From Legionella quateirensis (GTDB lineage Bacteria > Pseudomonadota > Gammaproteobacteria > Legionellales > Legionellaceae): DNA of 64,000 nt. The stretch covers positions 62,001 to 126,000 of the forward strand of contig NZ_LNYR01000012.1 in NCBI RefSeq assembly GCF_001467955.1, in the 5' to 3' direction. Made by a program: the position numbers and the translations under genes. Positions 1 through 9,069 of the stretch are shown here, piece after piece; positions within the stretch are counted from its first letter, which is position 1, and the number at the start of each line of letters is the position of its first letter. The notes below the pieces were generated by a model. It saw only the letters and a program-made list of their open reading frames with translations, made no database searches and was not told where the DNA came from.

Positions 1-991
1 AAAAATCATCAAGGAATATGCGGTTGCTTACACATTCTCGTTACCAATCAATATATTACAAACAAATGATGACAGTCAGCATATCATTTTTGAACTGCCT
101 CAAAACTCTAATGAACCCCCTGTAGTGAGATACATGTTTTGGGATGTAGTCTCAGATGTTGCTACCTTTCCCTTTATATTCAGGGCTCCTACTCTAAATG
201 AATTAAAAGAGGGACCTGGTAAGCATCGTTGGGGAAAAAAAGGTATTGCCGCGCTATATCATCTTGCCAATACAGTAGCTTGCACTATTTTAGAAATGTA
301 CAACCATGAAATTGACGATTCATTTAGCTTTGTTGGTGAATTGCAGTCTGATATTCTTTTAGCTATTGATGATGATGTATTTTTAAATGATGCTTTAGAA
401 CATGCTCAATCCTTGGCAGTGCCTTTTTTTAATAAACTATTTGTTGAATTTAAAAAGGAAGAAGTAATACTCGATACAGGAATGTTTCACTCGTTAATGT
501 TGATGGCAATTTCATCAAGTAATCTGGATATTATTGAACAATGCTATCAATTACGTCCTCAAAATTCGCTTTTACCTGAAGAGCACATTGATAGTATGCT
601 CGATGTTTCTATTAAATACGGGAATCAAGCCGTTGTTGAGTTTCTCAATAGCAAATTAGGCGCAGAAAAAAATACCTACGAAAAAGCAAAACAATTAGCG
701 ATTGAGGAGCAAGAGAAGAAAGTAAAAAGGGAACAATTAAAAGAAACCTTTTTGAAACAATATAATAAACAATTGGTTTCAGACAAAAGTTTATATTGTG
801 GTATCTATTCATTTTTTGTCAAAAGTTATGTTACAAATGACATGGATTTATCTGAAATCGTAAAACACGCTCAAGGCTTATCTAAAGAAGGAACGGGAAT
901 GCGTAGTAAATTGGTGATGAAGCAACTGGGATGGCTGGATGTGAATAATAACGTTACTGGTGAGTTAAGTTCTGTTATTGCAAAAATCTAG
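1..991 (+). CDS. C-terminal part of a large orphan protein, cut by the window's left edge
   Basis: The reading frame is open from the first bases of the window to the stop at 989-991. It carries protein-like sequence before the first possible GTG start at 125 (for example YAVAYTFSLPINIL), so the true start lies outside. About 330 residues are visible. The middle has ankyrin-like helical pairs (SLMLMAISSSNLDIIEQCYQL, then a similar stretch ending VVEFLNSKLG), followed by a Lys/Glu-rich helix that may be a coiled coil. No catalytic motif is recognised. The style (eukaryote-like helical repeats, no signal peptide visible, orphan) fits a Dot/Icm effector or related orphan. That is inference; the missing N-terminus holds most of the information. 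Confidence 0.7.
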   Translation, partial: KIIKEYAVAYTFSLPINILQTNDDSQHIIFELPQNSNEPPVVRYMFWDVVSDVATFPFIFRAPTLNELKEGPGKHRWGKKGIAALYHLANTVACTILEMYNHEIDDSFSFVGELQSDILLAIDDDVFLNDALEHAQSLAVPFFNKLFVEFKKEEVILDTGMFHSLMLMAISSSNLDIIEQCYQLRPQNSLLPEEHIDSMLDVSIKYGNQAVVEFLNSKLGAEKNTYEKAKQLAIEEQEKKVKREQLKETFLKQYNKQLVSDKSLYCGIYSFFVKSYVTNDMDLSEIVKHAQGLSKEGTGMRSKLVMKQLGWLDVNNNVTGELSSVIAKI

Positions 992-1057
992 TACAGAAAA
1001 CTGAAATTCATCTGCAAGGAAGCTTTGTAAAATTCATTGCTCTAATAGGCTGATTTT

Positions 1058-2227
1058 TTAATTTCTGTGTAGTAGGCTGGATAATAAACACAGAGAGCCC
1101 AAGAGCACCATACTCAAGGGTAGTATGTAATCATTGGTCGTTAATATACTCCCAACCACTCCAGCAATCAGTGAAGATACAGTCATACGCATCGTATTGA
1201 TAACAGCGGTTGCCGAAGCTGCTTGTTCGTTAAAATCTTTAAGTGCCAGGGATAATGCGGGTGGATTGGTGATAGTTACCCCTAGAGTAACCAATAATAA
1301 AGGGACAAGACAGTTTAGGCTAAAACCAATAAAATAATAGAGCATCAGCGAAATAGCGGCTCCAATGATGATCATCAGACTACCAAAACACATATTCCAT
1401 CTTAATGAGAAATAATCTCTAAGACGTATACCTATATAGTTGCCCAGGATCATTGTGAATCCATTGAATGCAAAGATTAAAGCAAAGGCAGTAGGTGAGT
1501 AGTGCAGTTGGTTAATGATTAAATAAGTGATATTGATTATTATGATCATTATATTGGTAAATGAAGCGCTAAGGATAATCATCCCTAACCAAAGATGCCT
1601 GTTTTGAAGAATGTACCTGTATTGTTTTAATGATTTTATATAAGAAAATTTCGATTTACTCCTGTTCCATGAGGGTGATTCCTTCAATATCATTCTGGCA
1701 AGCAGCAGAAGTATAAAACCAAATACCGCCATGCATATAAAAGTCGCCTGCCATCCCATATAGAGAAATACTACTGCTCCGAATAATGGCGCAATAATCG
1801 GTGAAATAGATACAATCATTGAGATATGTGAAATGATATTGGCTCGTTCTGCAGTCTTTTCATAATCTCGGGTTGACGATAGGGCAATGACTCCAGAACA
1901 GCAGATAAAGAAACTTTGCAATGCTCTACCGGCAATTAACATATAAATAGACGTGGAAAAAATGCAAATCATGGTAGCGATCAAGAATAGTGATAGACTG
2001 ACCTTAATCGATTGCAACCGACCAAAATGATCAATCAATGGTCCCCAGATGAGCTGAGCGAATCCATTAACAAAGATATAGACACTTAGAGTAAGTTGTC
2101 CTAATTCATGAGTGGTTTGAAAATAATTGATAATGGTCGGTAATGCCGGTTGGTATAAATCAAAGGTTATTAATGAAAAACCCGAAAGACAGGCAATATA
2201 GAAAAATGGAGTTTTTGTAACGTACAT
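1058..2227 (-). CDS. Bcr/CflA-family MFS drug exporter
   Basis: This is a 389-residue inner-membrane carrier of the major facilitator superfamily, drug:proton antiporter-1 type, expected to export small toxic molecules in exchange for protons. Twelve hydrophobic segments are apparent. The loop after the second segment has the MFS signature (WGPLIDHFGRLQ), and the N-terminus (SLITFDLYQPALPTI) is typical of Bcr/CflA proteins, which carry a conserved acidic residue in helix 1. The length is normal for the family. The gene is transcribed away from anmK. A second member of the family lies at 5701-6951 on the same strand. The substrate cannot be told from sequence. Confidence 0.85.
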   Translation of the reverse strand: MYVTKTPFFYIACLSGFSLITFDLYQPALPTIINYFQTTHELGQLTLSVYIFVNGFAQLIWGPLIDHFGRLQSIKVSLSLFLIATMICIFSTSIYMLIAGRALQSFFICCSGVIALSSTRDYEKTAERANIISHISMIVSISPIIAPLFGAVVFLYMGWQATFICMAVFGFILLLLARMILKESPSWNRSKSKFSYIKSLKQYRYILQNRHLWLGMIILSASFTNIMIIIINITYLIINQLHYSPTAFALIFAFNGFTMILGNYIGIRLRDYFSLRWNMCFGSLMIIIGAAISLMLYYFIGFSLNCLVPLLLVTLGVTITNPPALSLALKDFNEQAASATAVINTMRMTVSSLIAGVVGSILTTNDYILPLSMVLLGSLCLLSSLLHRN

Positions 2228-2297
2228 CTCTATCCTTGAAATAAAATTCAGATATTTTACCGATAATATCTGTTATGCAATTTATTTAACGAGAACT

Positions 2298-2326
2298 TTG
2301 TCAGTTATCTTCGTATTTAGTACTAT
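2298..2326 (+). promoter_or_regulatory. Predicted sigma-70 promoter for anmK
   Basis: A TTGTCA hexamer at 2298-2303 (5 of 6 consensus) is followed after 17 bases by TACTAT at 2321-2326 (4 of 6). The pair sits about 30 bases upstream of the anmK start in the gap between two divergent genes. The prediction rests on sequence alone. Confidence 0.45.
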
Positions 2327-2357
2327 ATATCAACTATATCATTAATTAGAGTATTCC

Positions 2358-3452
2358 ATGAGTTTATATATAGGTTTGATGTCAGGTACCAGTATGGACG
2401 GTATCGATGCCGCTTTGGTTGACTTACCCTCTAATAAACTGAAATGTGGCATTACCAAGAAATACAGTGATGAATTAAGGAAACGCATTGATGATTTGGT
2501 CAGTGGCAATTCAATAAGCCTTGCATCAATTTGCCAACTCAATACATTAATTGGCAGAGAATTTGCCCACGCTGTAAATGAATTATTACAGGAGACTAAG
2601 GTTTCTCATAGAGCAATCAAGGCAATAGGAAGTCATGGACAAACAGTGTGTCACGAAACCAAATGTGACATTCCTTATACATTGCAGCTTGGATGCGGAC
2701 ACACCATTTCATCATTAACAGGCATAACAGTAGTCGCTGATTTTCGAACAAGAGATATAGTAAATGGTGGTCAAGGTGCTCCGTTTGCGCCACTTTATCA
2801 TCAGGAGTTATTTTCTAATTGTGATTCAGAAATAGCATTAGTTAATATTGGCGGTATTTCTAATGTGACTTTTATTAAACCACATCAACCAACACGTGGC
2901 TGGGATGTGGGACCAGGAAACTGTTTATTGGATGCATGGATTATGCGGCACCTACATAAATCATATGATGCCGGAGGTGCTTGGGCTAAACAAGGAACAG
3001 TGATTGAACCTTTATTGACTCAATTATTGGCAGACCCATTTTTTTCATGGTCAGCTCCTAAAAGTATCGGTAAGGAATACTTTTCTCTTTCCTGGTTAGA
3101 AGCCCATGTTGACTCGGAATATAGACCAGTTGATATCCAGGCTACCTTATTGGCGTTAACCGCACGATCGATAGCCAGTACCATCATCAGCAATCAAGGT
3201 GCAATAAAACAAGTCTATTTATGCGGTGGAGGTACTCACAATACGCATTTACTTAACTCTCTGGCTGATTTATTACCTCATATAAAGGTTTGCAGTATTG
3301 CTGAAACCGGTGCTAGTCCTGATTATCTGGAGGCCATGATGTTTGCCTGGTTAGCATCTCAAACTTTGGATTACATCCCTGTTAATTTAACATCGATTAC
3401 CGGCGCGAAAGAACTTGCACTATTGGGTGCAGTATATCCTATAATAAAATGA
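2358..3452 (+). CDS. anmK: Anhydro-N-acetylmuramic acid kinase
   Basis: AnmK phosphorylates and opens 1,6-anhydro-MurNAc released from the cell wall, giving MurNAc-6-phosphate for peptidoglycan recycling in the cytosol. The 364-residue protein starts with the family signature MSGTSMDGIDAALVD (ATP-binding/active region). It continues with VADFRTRDIVNGGQGAP and DVGPGNCLLDAW, all characteristic of the ASKHA-fold AnmK family, at full length. A predicted promoter lies just upstream. The lytic-transglycosylase-like lipoprotein at 8178 could supply anhydro-muropeptides, but that link is inference. Identification is firm. Confidence 0.95.
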   Translation: MSLYIGLMSGTSMDGIDAALVDLPSNKLKCGITKKYSDELRKRIDDLVSGNSISLASICQLNTLIGREFAHAVNELLQETKVSHRAIKAIGSHGQTVCHETKCDIPYTLQLGCGHTISSLTGITVVADFRTRDIVNGGQGAPFAPLYHQELFSNCDSEIALVNIGGISNVTFIKPHQPTRGWDVGPGNCLLDAWIMRHLHKSYDAGGAWAKQGTVIEPLLTQLLADPFFSWSAPKSIGKEYFSLSWLEAHVDSEYRPVDIQATLLALTARSIASTIISNQGAIKQVYLCGGGTHNTHLLNSLADLLPHIKVCSIAETGASPDYLEAMMFAWLASQTLDYIPVNLTSITGAKELALLGAVYPIIK

Positions 3453-3482
3453 TATTGACAAACCAAATCGCCTTGCGTTTAA

Positions 3483-4808
3483 ATGGGCAATTCTCATCAG
3501 AGTGAATTTAAATTGAACGCACATTACACTATAAAAGCAAAGGATGGAGTAGGTGATAGTCTGGCTGCAGCGTACTTTATTTTTTTTCTCGCAGCATCTT
3601 TTTATTTGTATGAATTTATTCTTCAGGTAGCGCCAAGTGTCATGGCAGAATCCATGATGAAAACTTTTGGTGTGTCCGGGCAGGGCTTTGGTGTAATTTC
3701 CGCCTTTTATTTTTATGCCTATGCTCCATCGCAGTTGCCTGCTGGAGTATTATACGATCGCTATGGACCTCGTAAATTAATGACATTTGCGATTATTCTT
3801 TGTGCCATAGGCTCTGCTTTTTTTGCCTCGACAGATAGTGTATTCACAGCCTGTATAGGAAGATTTTTGATTGGTATTGGCTCTGCATTTTCATTTATCG
3901 GTGTGTTAGTGCTTATTTCACGCTGGTTTCCACCGTATTATTTCGCCATTCTTGCAGGTATAGCCCAATTGATGAGTTCAGTAGGTGCCATGTTTGGCGA
4001 AATGCCACTTGCTGCATTAATTAGTCATGTTGGCTGGCGTAATGCCAGTTTTATACTGTCTGCTATAGGCTTCATACTGGCTGGATGTTTTTGGGCTTTT
4101 ATTCGCGATTATCCCCATCAGCAAAATCAGTCAATTCCTGATCATTATTTAAGAGATGAATGGAAACGACTTGTAGCAGTATGCAAACATGCCCATACCT
4201 GGATTATAGGTGGCTATGCTTTTGCCATCTGGACTCCTATTGCAGTTTTTGCTGCATTATGGGGCGTACCTTATTTACAGGAAAAATATCAAATTACTGT
4301 GGTTGCTGCATCAGGATTATGCAGCATGATCTGGATTGGCATAGGTATAGGCAGTCCTTTGCTGGGTTGGCTCAGTGATCGCATTGAAAGCAGGCGTATA
4401 GCTCTAATCATTAGTGCTGTTTTAGGGTTGTTTGCCACTTTGATATTGCTGTATTATCCAAATCTGCCCTATGGCTGGTCTTATATTACCTTATTCACTC
4501 TTGGTTTGGGTGCAGGCGGACAAACTGTAAGTTTCGCTGTTGTTAAAGAGAATAACACTCCAGAGCTGGTTGGAACAGCGTCCGGATTTAATAATTTATC
4601 GGTTTTAATCGGTGGCGCCATATTTCAACCCCTGGTAGGTTATATCTTACAGCACACGGACTCCTGGCGTTTGGTCAATGGGGTACATGTGTATGATATT
4701 TCCAGCTACCAAACCGCATTATTGGTTATGCCGCTGTGTTTTTTGGGAAGCTTGCTTATTGCAGCGTTTTTGATAAAAGAAACACATCCTGCACATAAAC
4801 TTCAATAA
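3483..4808 (+). CDS. MFS transporter of unknown substrate
   Basis: This 441-residue protein has about twelve membrane segments and the MFS loop signature GVLYDRYGPRKLM between helices 2 and 3, with a second-half counterpart GWLSDRIESRRIA. The N-terminal helix carries YEFILQVAPSVMAESMM, a pattern found in a group of carriers common in intracellular gammaproteobacteria. It begins 30 bases after anmK on the same strand and may be co-transcribed. No convincing ribosome binding site precedes the ATG at 3483. Import of a sugar acid or amino-acid-like compound is possible but cannot be shown. Confidence 0.8.
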   Translation: MGNSHQSEFKLNAHYTIKAKDGVGDSLAAAYFIFFLAASFYLYEFILQVAPSVMAESMMKTFGVSGQGFGVISAFYFYAYAPSQLPAGVLYDRYGPRKLMTFAIILCAIGSAFFASTDSVFTACIGRFLIGIGSAFSFIGVLVLISRWFPPYYFAILAGIAQLMSSVGAMFGEMPLAALISHVGWRNASFILSAIGFILAGCFWAFIRDYPHQQNQSIPDHYLRDEWKRLVAVCKHAHTWIIGGYAFAIWTPIAVFAALWGVPYLQEKYQITVVAASGLCSMIWIGIGIGSPLLGWLSDRIESRRIALIISAVLGLFATLILLYYPNLPYGWSYITLFTLGLGAGGQTVSFAVVKENNTPELVGTASGFNNLSVLIGGAIFQPLVGYILQHTDSWRLVNGVHVYDISSYQTALLVMPLCFLGSLLIAAFLIKETHPAHKLQ

Positions 4809-4854
4809 TTGGGTACTGGATGATTGTGTGTTATGTGTATAATGTTACTCAATA

Positions 4855-4874
4855 CGCACCTTGATAGAGGTGCG
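4855..4874. terminator. Hairpin between convergent genes
   Basis: CGCACCT and AGGTGCG form a 7-bp perfect stem around a 6-base loop in the gap between the convergent genes ending at 4808 and 4910. No long T run follows on either strand, so termination activity is uncertain. Confidence 0.35.
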
Positions 4875-4909
4875 CAAAACATTTAATTGTTCATGTATCG
4901 TTTTGGGTT

Positions 4910-5599
4910 TTAACAAGAAAGTATCGTTTCATCCATTCTCTGTTCTTGATGTTCTGGTGAATTATCCAACTTAATATTTTTTCTTAAATTAGACTGATAA
5001 AAAGTATGCATATTAGTGAGCAATGAACGCTCCAATGTTGTATTTTCAACCAACGGAGTTGTGTTTTCAATACTGGACATATTATCCCAAACTTTTGAGA
5101 GAGACAGGAACATCGATGATGTTGCGGAGATAAGTACAGACAATCCCATGTAGGTGCTCAAAGACAATAATGGCAATGCGAATGGAAGAATCGCTGCACC
5201 TGCGACTAGCGGTATAAGCCATGCTACTGAATAACATACGTTGAGTATACTTTCCATAACAAGTTCATCGAGCCACTCATTGGAACTGGCTTCAATTTTA
5301 TTTATGGCTTTATTCAGATCCAAATTATTTTGGCTTAATTGATAGAGTATTGAATACAGCTCACTATACTTATCTATAATTTCTGATTGAGAAATAGTGT
5401 TTTTATTGTAATAACGATCATGATAGAAATCTCTTATTGTCTGCAGATCTTTTCCAGCATTTTTTAATATTTGGAGCTGCTGATCGCCAAGTAGAACAGC
5501 ATATCCACTTTGAGCCAGTAGTTTTTCATCTAAAATTAAATGTTGAAAGGCCTCAAATTGTTTATCAATATCTTTAAACCTTCTGTCTAACGTCATCAT
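4910..5599 (-). CDS. Orphan protein with a membrane hairpin; possible effector
   Basis: A 229-residue protein that I do not recognise. The first ~120 residues are polar and helical. Then comes a hydrophobic hairpin of about two segments (CYSVAWLIPLVAGAAILPFALPLL and MGLSVLISATSSMFLSL), and a polar C-terminus ending EHQEQRMDETILSC. A helical domain with a paired membrane anchor and a Glu-rich tail is common among Legionella effectors that sit on host membranes. It stands alone on the minus strand between two transporter genes. No enzyme motif is seen, so secretion is only inferred from the tail. Confidence 0.6.
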   Translation of the reverse strand: MMTLDRRFKDIDKQFEAFQHLILDEKLLAQSGYAVLLGDQQLQILKNAGKDLQTIRDFYHDRYYNKNTISQSEIIDKYSELYSILYQLSQNNLDLNKAINKIEASSNEWLDELVMESILNVCYSVAWLIPLVAGAAILPFALPLLSLSTYMGLSVLISATSSMFLSLSKVWDNMSSIENTTPLVENTTLERSLLTNMHTFYQSNLRKNIKLDNSPEHQEQRMDETILSC

Positions 5600-5700
5600 A
5601 CATCCTTAGTGATTTAATTGGCGACTGGTATTCTATCTTGCTTAATATTCTTATTCAAATAACCGACAGCAAGTTATTTTTATATTCAAAATCTGAATTA

Positions 5701-6951
5701 TTAACCCACCTTAATTGAAGACTTCTTTTCTCCCATAAATGTTAATGCAATGAATAATAAGAACAGTAATCCAATAGCATTACAATAAATTCCGAAGTGA
5801 AGATTATTATGGCTGTGATAAAACAGGCTAGCTATTTCAATACCTATTGCACCAATAATCATCACACTTAGACTGATCAGCGCGGAAGCGGTACCTTTGC
5901 TCACTGAGGTGACAAACAGACAGAATCTATTTAATGGCGCGTTAATTACACTGAGGGCAAAGAAGTAAATAATGACACCGGGAATTAAATAGATGTAATT
6001 ATTTCCATAGAAATAAGGCAATAATGCCATTAATATTATTCCTGAGGTCATAATGATGCAACCCAGATAAATTATATTTTTAAGTTCCATTTTGTAAGTC
6101 AAACGGTGTAAAAACCAGTTACCCAAAATTGTTGCTCCAAAAATTGGCAGCTGCCATAAACCGTATTGAATGACCGTTAATTTTGCTTCGGTAATCATAA
6201 TTATTGGTGCGAGGGCGATCCAGGCAATACAGGGAATACCTACTATGGCTATTGCCAAAGCACTGTAGCAAAAAGTTGCATTAGTCAGTAGATCCCAATA
6301 ATTTTTGAATACAGATAGAAGCGATAATGGTGCTTTGGGGATCTGGTGGCCGTCTTTTTTAATCTGACCTATTGGTTCAGGCATATATCGCCATAACCCC
6401 CAAAGAGCCAAAATTGCACAAAGTGCTATCATCACAAAGATGACTCGCCATGAGGTATAGTGAATAATGATCGCGCCTAAGATAGGTCCTAATAAGGGCG
6501 CTAAAATTGCGGCGTTAGCCATGATTGCAATAAGACGTACCGCATCCATTTCCTCGAACAGCTCTTGAATGGTTGCATATCCAATGACGCCTATAAAACA
6601 TAAACCCATACCCTGGAAAAATCGGGCGGTAAGAAATTGATCCATTGAATGTGAACAGGCAATCAGTAAGGTAAAAATAAAGAATAAGCTTGCGCCAAGC
6701 AACATCATGGGTCTTCTGCCGTAAGCATCAGATACCGGACCAAGAATTAATTGCAGACTGGCTCCACCGAGAATATACACAGTAAGTGATGTAGCTACCA
6801 TTGATTCAGGCGCATTAAATGAGTTAACAACATGAATCATCCCGGGCATGATCATATCATTGGCGATATAGGTTAGAAATTCGTACAAGACTAGAAAACA
6901 GGCGAAAGTTATAGCTTGTCTGTGGGATATGTTTATAAGTGGTTCAGACAT
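5701..6951 (-). CDS. Bcr/CflA-family MFS drug exporter (second copy)
   Basis: A 416-residue, twelve-segment carrier. The helix 2-3 loop reads LGPVSDAYGRRPMMLLGA, a textbook MFS motif A, and the N-terminal helix has YIANDMIMPGMIHV. It belongs to the same broad family as the protein at 1058-2227 but is clearly diverged, so this is not a recent duplication. Closest in style to Bcr/CflA/MdfA-type multidrug antiporters. The start at 6951 gives a normal cytoplasmic N-terminus. Substrate unknown. Confidence 0.85.
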   Translation of the reverse strand: MSEPLINISHRQAITFACFLVLYEFLTYIANDMIMPGMIHVVNSFNAPESMVATSLTVYILGGASLQLILGPVSDAYGRRPMMLLGASLFFIFTLLIACSHSMDQFLTARFFQGMGLCFIGVIGYATIQELFEEMDAVRLIAIMANAAILAPLLGPILGAIIIHYTSWRVIFVMIALCAILALWGLWRYMPEPIGQIKKDGHQIPKAPLSLLSVFKNYWDLLTNATFCYSALAIAIVGIPCIAWIALAPIIMITEAKLTVIQYGLWQLPIFGATILGNWFLHRLTYKMELKNIIYLGCIIMTSGIILMALLPYFYGNNYIYLIPGVIIYFFALSVINAPLNRFCLFVTSVSKGTASALISLSVMIIGAIGIEIASLFYHSHNNLHFGIYCNAIGLLFLLFIALTFMGEKKSSIKVG

Positions 6952-7163
6952 TGCTTTTGCCTTACGAATGAAATTCTAATGAACAGTCGTATAGTATATA
7001 CCTGCTCTGGCGTATTTTTCGATAGTAATTATCACAGAATTTACGAAAAATGCCCAATCTCTTCGTTAAAAATTCATTTTACCTCGACCTTGCGGTTTTT
7101 CCTAAGTCCAGTGTCATTCTGTTTTAACAAAATGCCACTAAAATAATGTGAAATGATAATGCA

Positions 7164-7934
7164 TCAATTCATTTGACGCAAAAACTCCTGCAAGTGTTGT
7201 TTGTCCTTCTCCGTCCCCAGATAGGTTTTTAAGTGCTCTATAGAATTCGTGTACTCATCATGAGTGATGGTTCCACGAATTAGCTCAAAGCGCTGGTAGA
7301 CGCAATAGGTATTAAGTACATCTGTTTCACAGTAATTTCTTATTTCCCTTATTTGCCCTGCTGCAAATTGCTCCCAGACTTTAGAGCCGCTCATACCCAT
7401 TTTGCCTGGGAAACCGAGCATGGTGGAAATGTCGTCGAGTGGTGCGAAGGCTTTATTTTGATATCCTGCAATAAGATCCATCAGATCTATATGACGATAA
7501 TGAAATCTGCTTAAATAATTGTTCCACTTAAAAGATTGTTGATTTTCACCAGTTTCCCAATAAGTTGGTGCACTTACACCGTGCAATAGAGAGCGATAGT
7601 GTAAAACCGGTAAATCAAAACCACTGCCATTCCAACTGATCAGAGTTGGAGTGTGTTTATCAATACCGGCAAAAAAACGAGTAATTAATTCTTTTTCATC
7701 CGAATGCTCATCTCCAAGGGACCAGACTTTCAGCTGTGAACCATGCCTGAGAACTAAGGATATGGCACAAATTTTCTGTAAATAATGAGGTAGAAAATCG
7801 TTTCCAACTTTTGCTCGTCTTAATGCAAACATGGCTTGGGAAACTTCCATATCGGATAAACCATCCAGATTATATAATGTTCGCCCTGCATCGATGTCGG
7901 GTATGGTTTCAATATCAAATACAAGTACGCTCAT
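7164..7934 (-). CDS. PolB-type 3'-5' exonuclease (DnaQ-like superfamily)
   Basis: A 256-residue predicted nuclease of the 'exonuclease related to the PolB exonuclease domain' family (DNA_pol_B_exo2). The three metal-binding motifs are visible: Exo I FDIETIPD (D7, E9), Exo II SWNGSGFDLPVL, and Exo III YCETDVLNTY. They should bind two metal ions and remove nucleotides from 3' ends. No polymerase domain is attached, so it is a stand-alone exonuclease, probably in DNA repair or processing. Its exact substrate is not known to me. It is monocistronic and divergent from the lipoprotein gene at 8178. Confidence 0.85.
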   Translation of the reverse strand: MSVLVFDIETIPDIDAGRTLYNLDGLSDMEVSQAMFALRRAKVGNDFLPHYLQKICAISLVLRHGSQLKVWSLGDEHSDEKELITRFFAGIDKHTPTLISWNGSGFDLPVLHYRSLLHGVSAPTYWETGENQQSFKWNNYLSRFHYRHIDLMDLIAGYQNKAFAPLDDISTMLGFPGKMGMSGSKVWEQFAAGQIREIRNYCETDVLNTYCVYQRFELIRGTITHDEYTNSIEHLKTYLGTEKDKQHLQEFLRQMN

Positions 7935-8098
7935 TTGGTAATCTGTGTGATTTCAGGGACTTAAATTATAACATGGGGAGGAGGGTATTACTATTGATCA
8001 AGGGTATGGTGCCTTTGCAACAGATTAAAAAGCCTGATTATTCTGGCAATAAAAAGGGGTATAGAAGCACTCTTGTTTCGTCCGATAAATGACATGGA

Positions 8099-8126
8099 TT
8101 GTGAAGATTAAATTTGCTACTATACT
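8099..8126 (+). promoter_or_regulatory. Possible sigma-70 promoter for the 8178 lipoprotein gene
   Basis: TTGTGA at 8099-8104 and TATACT at 8121-8126 (5 of 6 matches to the -10 consensus) are separated by 16 bases and lie about 50 bases upstream of the chosen start. Confidence 0.35.
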
Positions 8127-8177
8127 TTTTTCGTATTATTGGGTACAACATACCCGGATTTTTACCTAATTATTATC

Positions 8178-8777
8178 ATGAATTATAAACTATTTACTCT
8201 TTTATTATCGGTTTTGCTTCTTACCTCTTGTGTTAGTCAACCCCCTAGAGATGTAAATAATATATGTAACATATTTAAACAATATCCTAAATGGTATTCT
8301 GATGCCAAAGATGTAGAAAAACGGTGGAAAGTCCCTGTTCCAGTACAAATGGCAATTATTCATCAGGAGTCAAAGTTTGACGCAAGTGCCAGACCGCCTC
8401 GTACTAAATTATTGTGGATAATACCGTGGAAAAGACCATCAACGGCATATGGCTATACCCAGGCATTACAATCGACTTGGAAACAGTATAAGCAAAGCAA
8501 TGGCTGGATTTTGTCATCCCGCGATGACTTTGCTGATGGGGTAGATTTTATTGGTTGGTATGCCAATCAAGCTGCGGTCAAGGCAGGAATACCGCGAACA
8601 GACGCTTATTCACTTTATTTGGCATATCATGAAGGAGTGGGTGGATATCAGCGAAAAACTTATCTGCAGAAGCCTTGGTTGATTTCTGTAGCACGTAAAG
8701 TTAAAGCAAAATCACAAATCTATGCAATGCAACTTAACTCATGTCAAGGATCAATGAAATCTCACGCATGGTTTTGA
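8178..8777 (+). CDS. Lytic-transglycosylase-like (SLT fold) lipoprotein
   Basis: I place the start at the ATG at 8178 rather than an upstream one because it gives a proper lipoprotein signal: MNYKLFTLLLSVLLLTSCVS, with lipobox LTSC and Cys18 as the modified residue. The mature ~180-residue protein has an SLT/lysozyme-like core: IIHQESKFD contains the likely catalytic Glu, followed by STAYGYTQALQSTWKQYK and a late YLAYHEGVGGYQ. Such enzymes cleave peptidoglycan glycans and release anhydromuropeptides. It is expected to be anchored to the outer membrane facing the periplasm. It stands alone and is followed by a palindromic repeat. Confidence 0.8.
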   Translation: MNYKLFTLLLSVLLLTSCVSQPPRDVNNICNIFKQYPKWYSDAKDVEKRWKVPVPVQMAIIHQESKFDASARPPRTKLLWIIPWKRPSTAYGYTQALQSTWKQYKQSNGWILSSRDDFADGVDFIGWYANQAAVKAGIPRTDAYSLYLAYHEGVGGYQRKTYLQKPWLISVARKVKAKSQIYAMQLNSCQGSMKSHAWF

Positions 8778-8788
8778 TTGAGTGATAC

Positions 8789-8974
8789 CTAGTACTCTTT
8801 CAAAGCAGAACAGAACGTTTGCTCATTTATCTTGTATCCATCTTTGAATGATTGAGTTATCAAAAAATGCTCGAATTAGCCCTGCTAGTACTGCGATTTT
8901 TTAATAACTCAATCATTCAACTCTGTGCACAATCTAAGAGTCAAACCTTCTGTTCTGCTTTGAAAGAGTACTAG
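8789..8974. repeat. 186-bp imperfect palindrome, MITE-like
   Basis: The outer arms (8789-8820 and 8943-8974) are inverted copies over about 32 bases and both end in CTAG. A second pair of inner arms (8845-8868 and 8896-8919) is inverted with one mismatch over 24 bases around a 27-base centre. The DNA between the two arm pairs is only weakly symmetrical. The nested structure with fixed ends looks like a non-autonomous mobile element or a dispersed palindromic repeat. It fills most of the gap between the lipoprotein gene and adk and could fold into a long RNA hairpin. Confidence 0.75.
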
Positions 8975-9069
8975 AGAAAATATGCTAAAAAATTTATAAT
9001 ATTTCACTGGATTGGTATTATACTATATTCCCAGGTTTTAAATTTAGACCAATTATTAAGGAGTTTTTG

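Noticed and set aside
1058..6951. Recent tandem duplication of the two Bcr/CflA exporters
   Set aside because: The proteins differ throughout, including helix 1 and motif A, and unrelated genes lie between them.
6916..7146. 76-codon plus-strand gene in front of the second drug exporter
   Set aside because: It overlaps the exporter start on the other strand and has no protein-like features; this stretch is more likely the promoter region.
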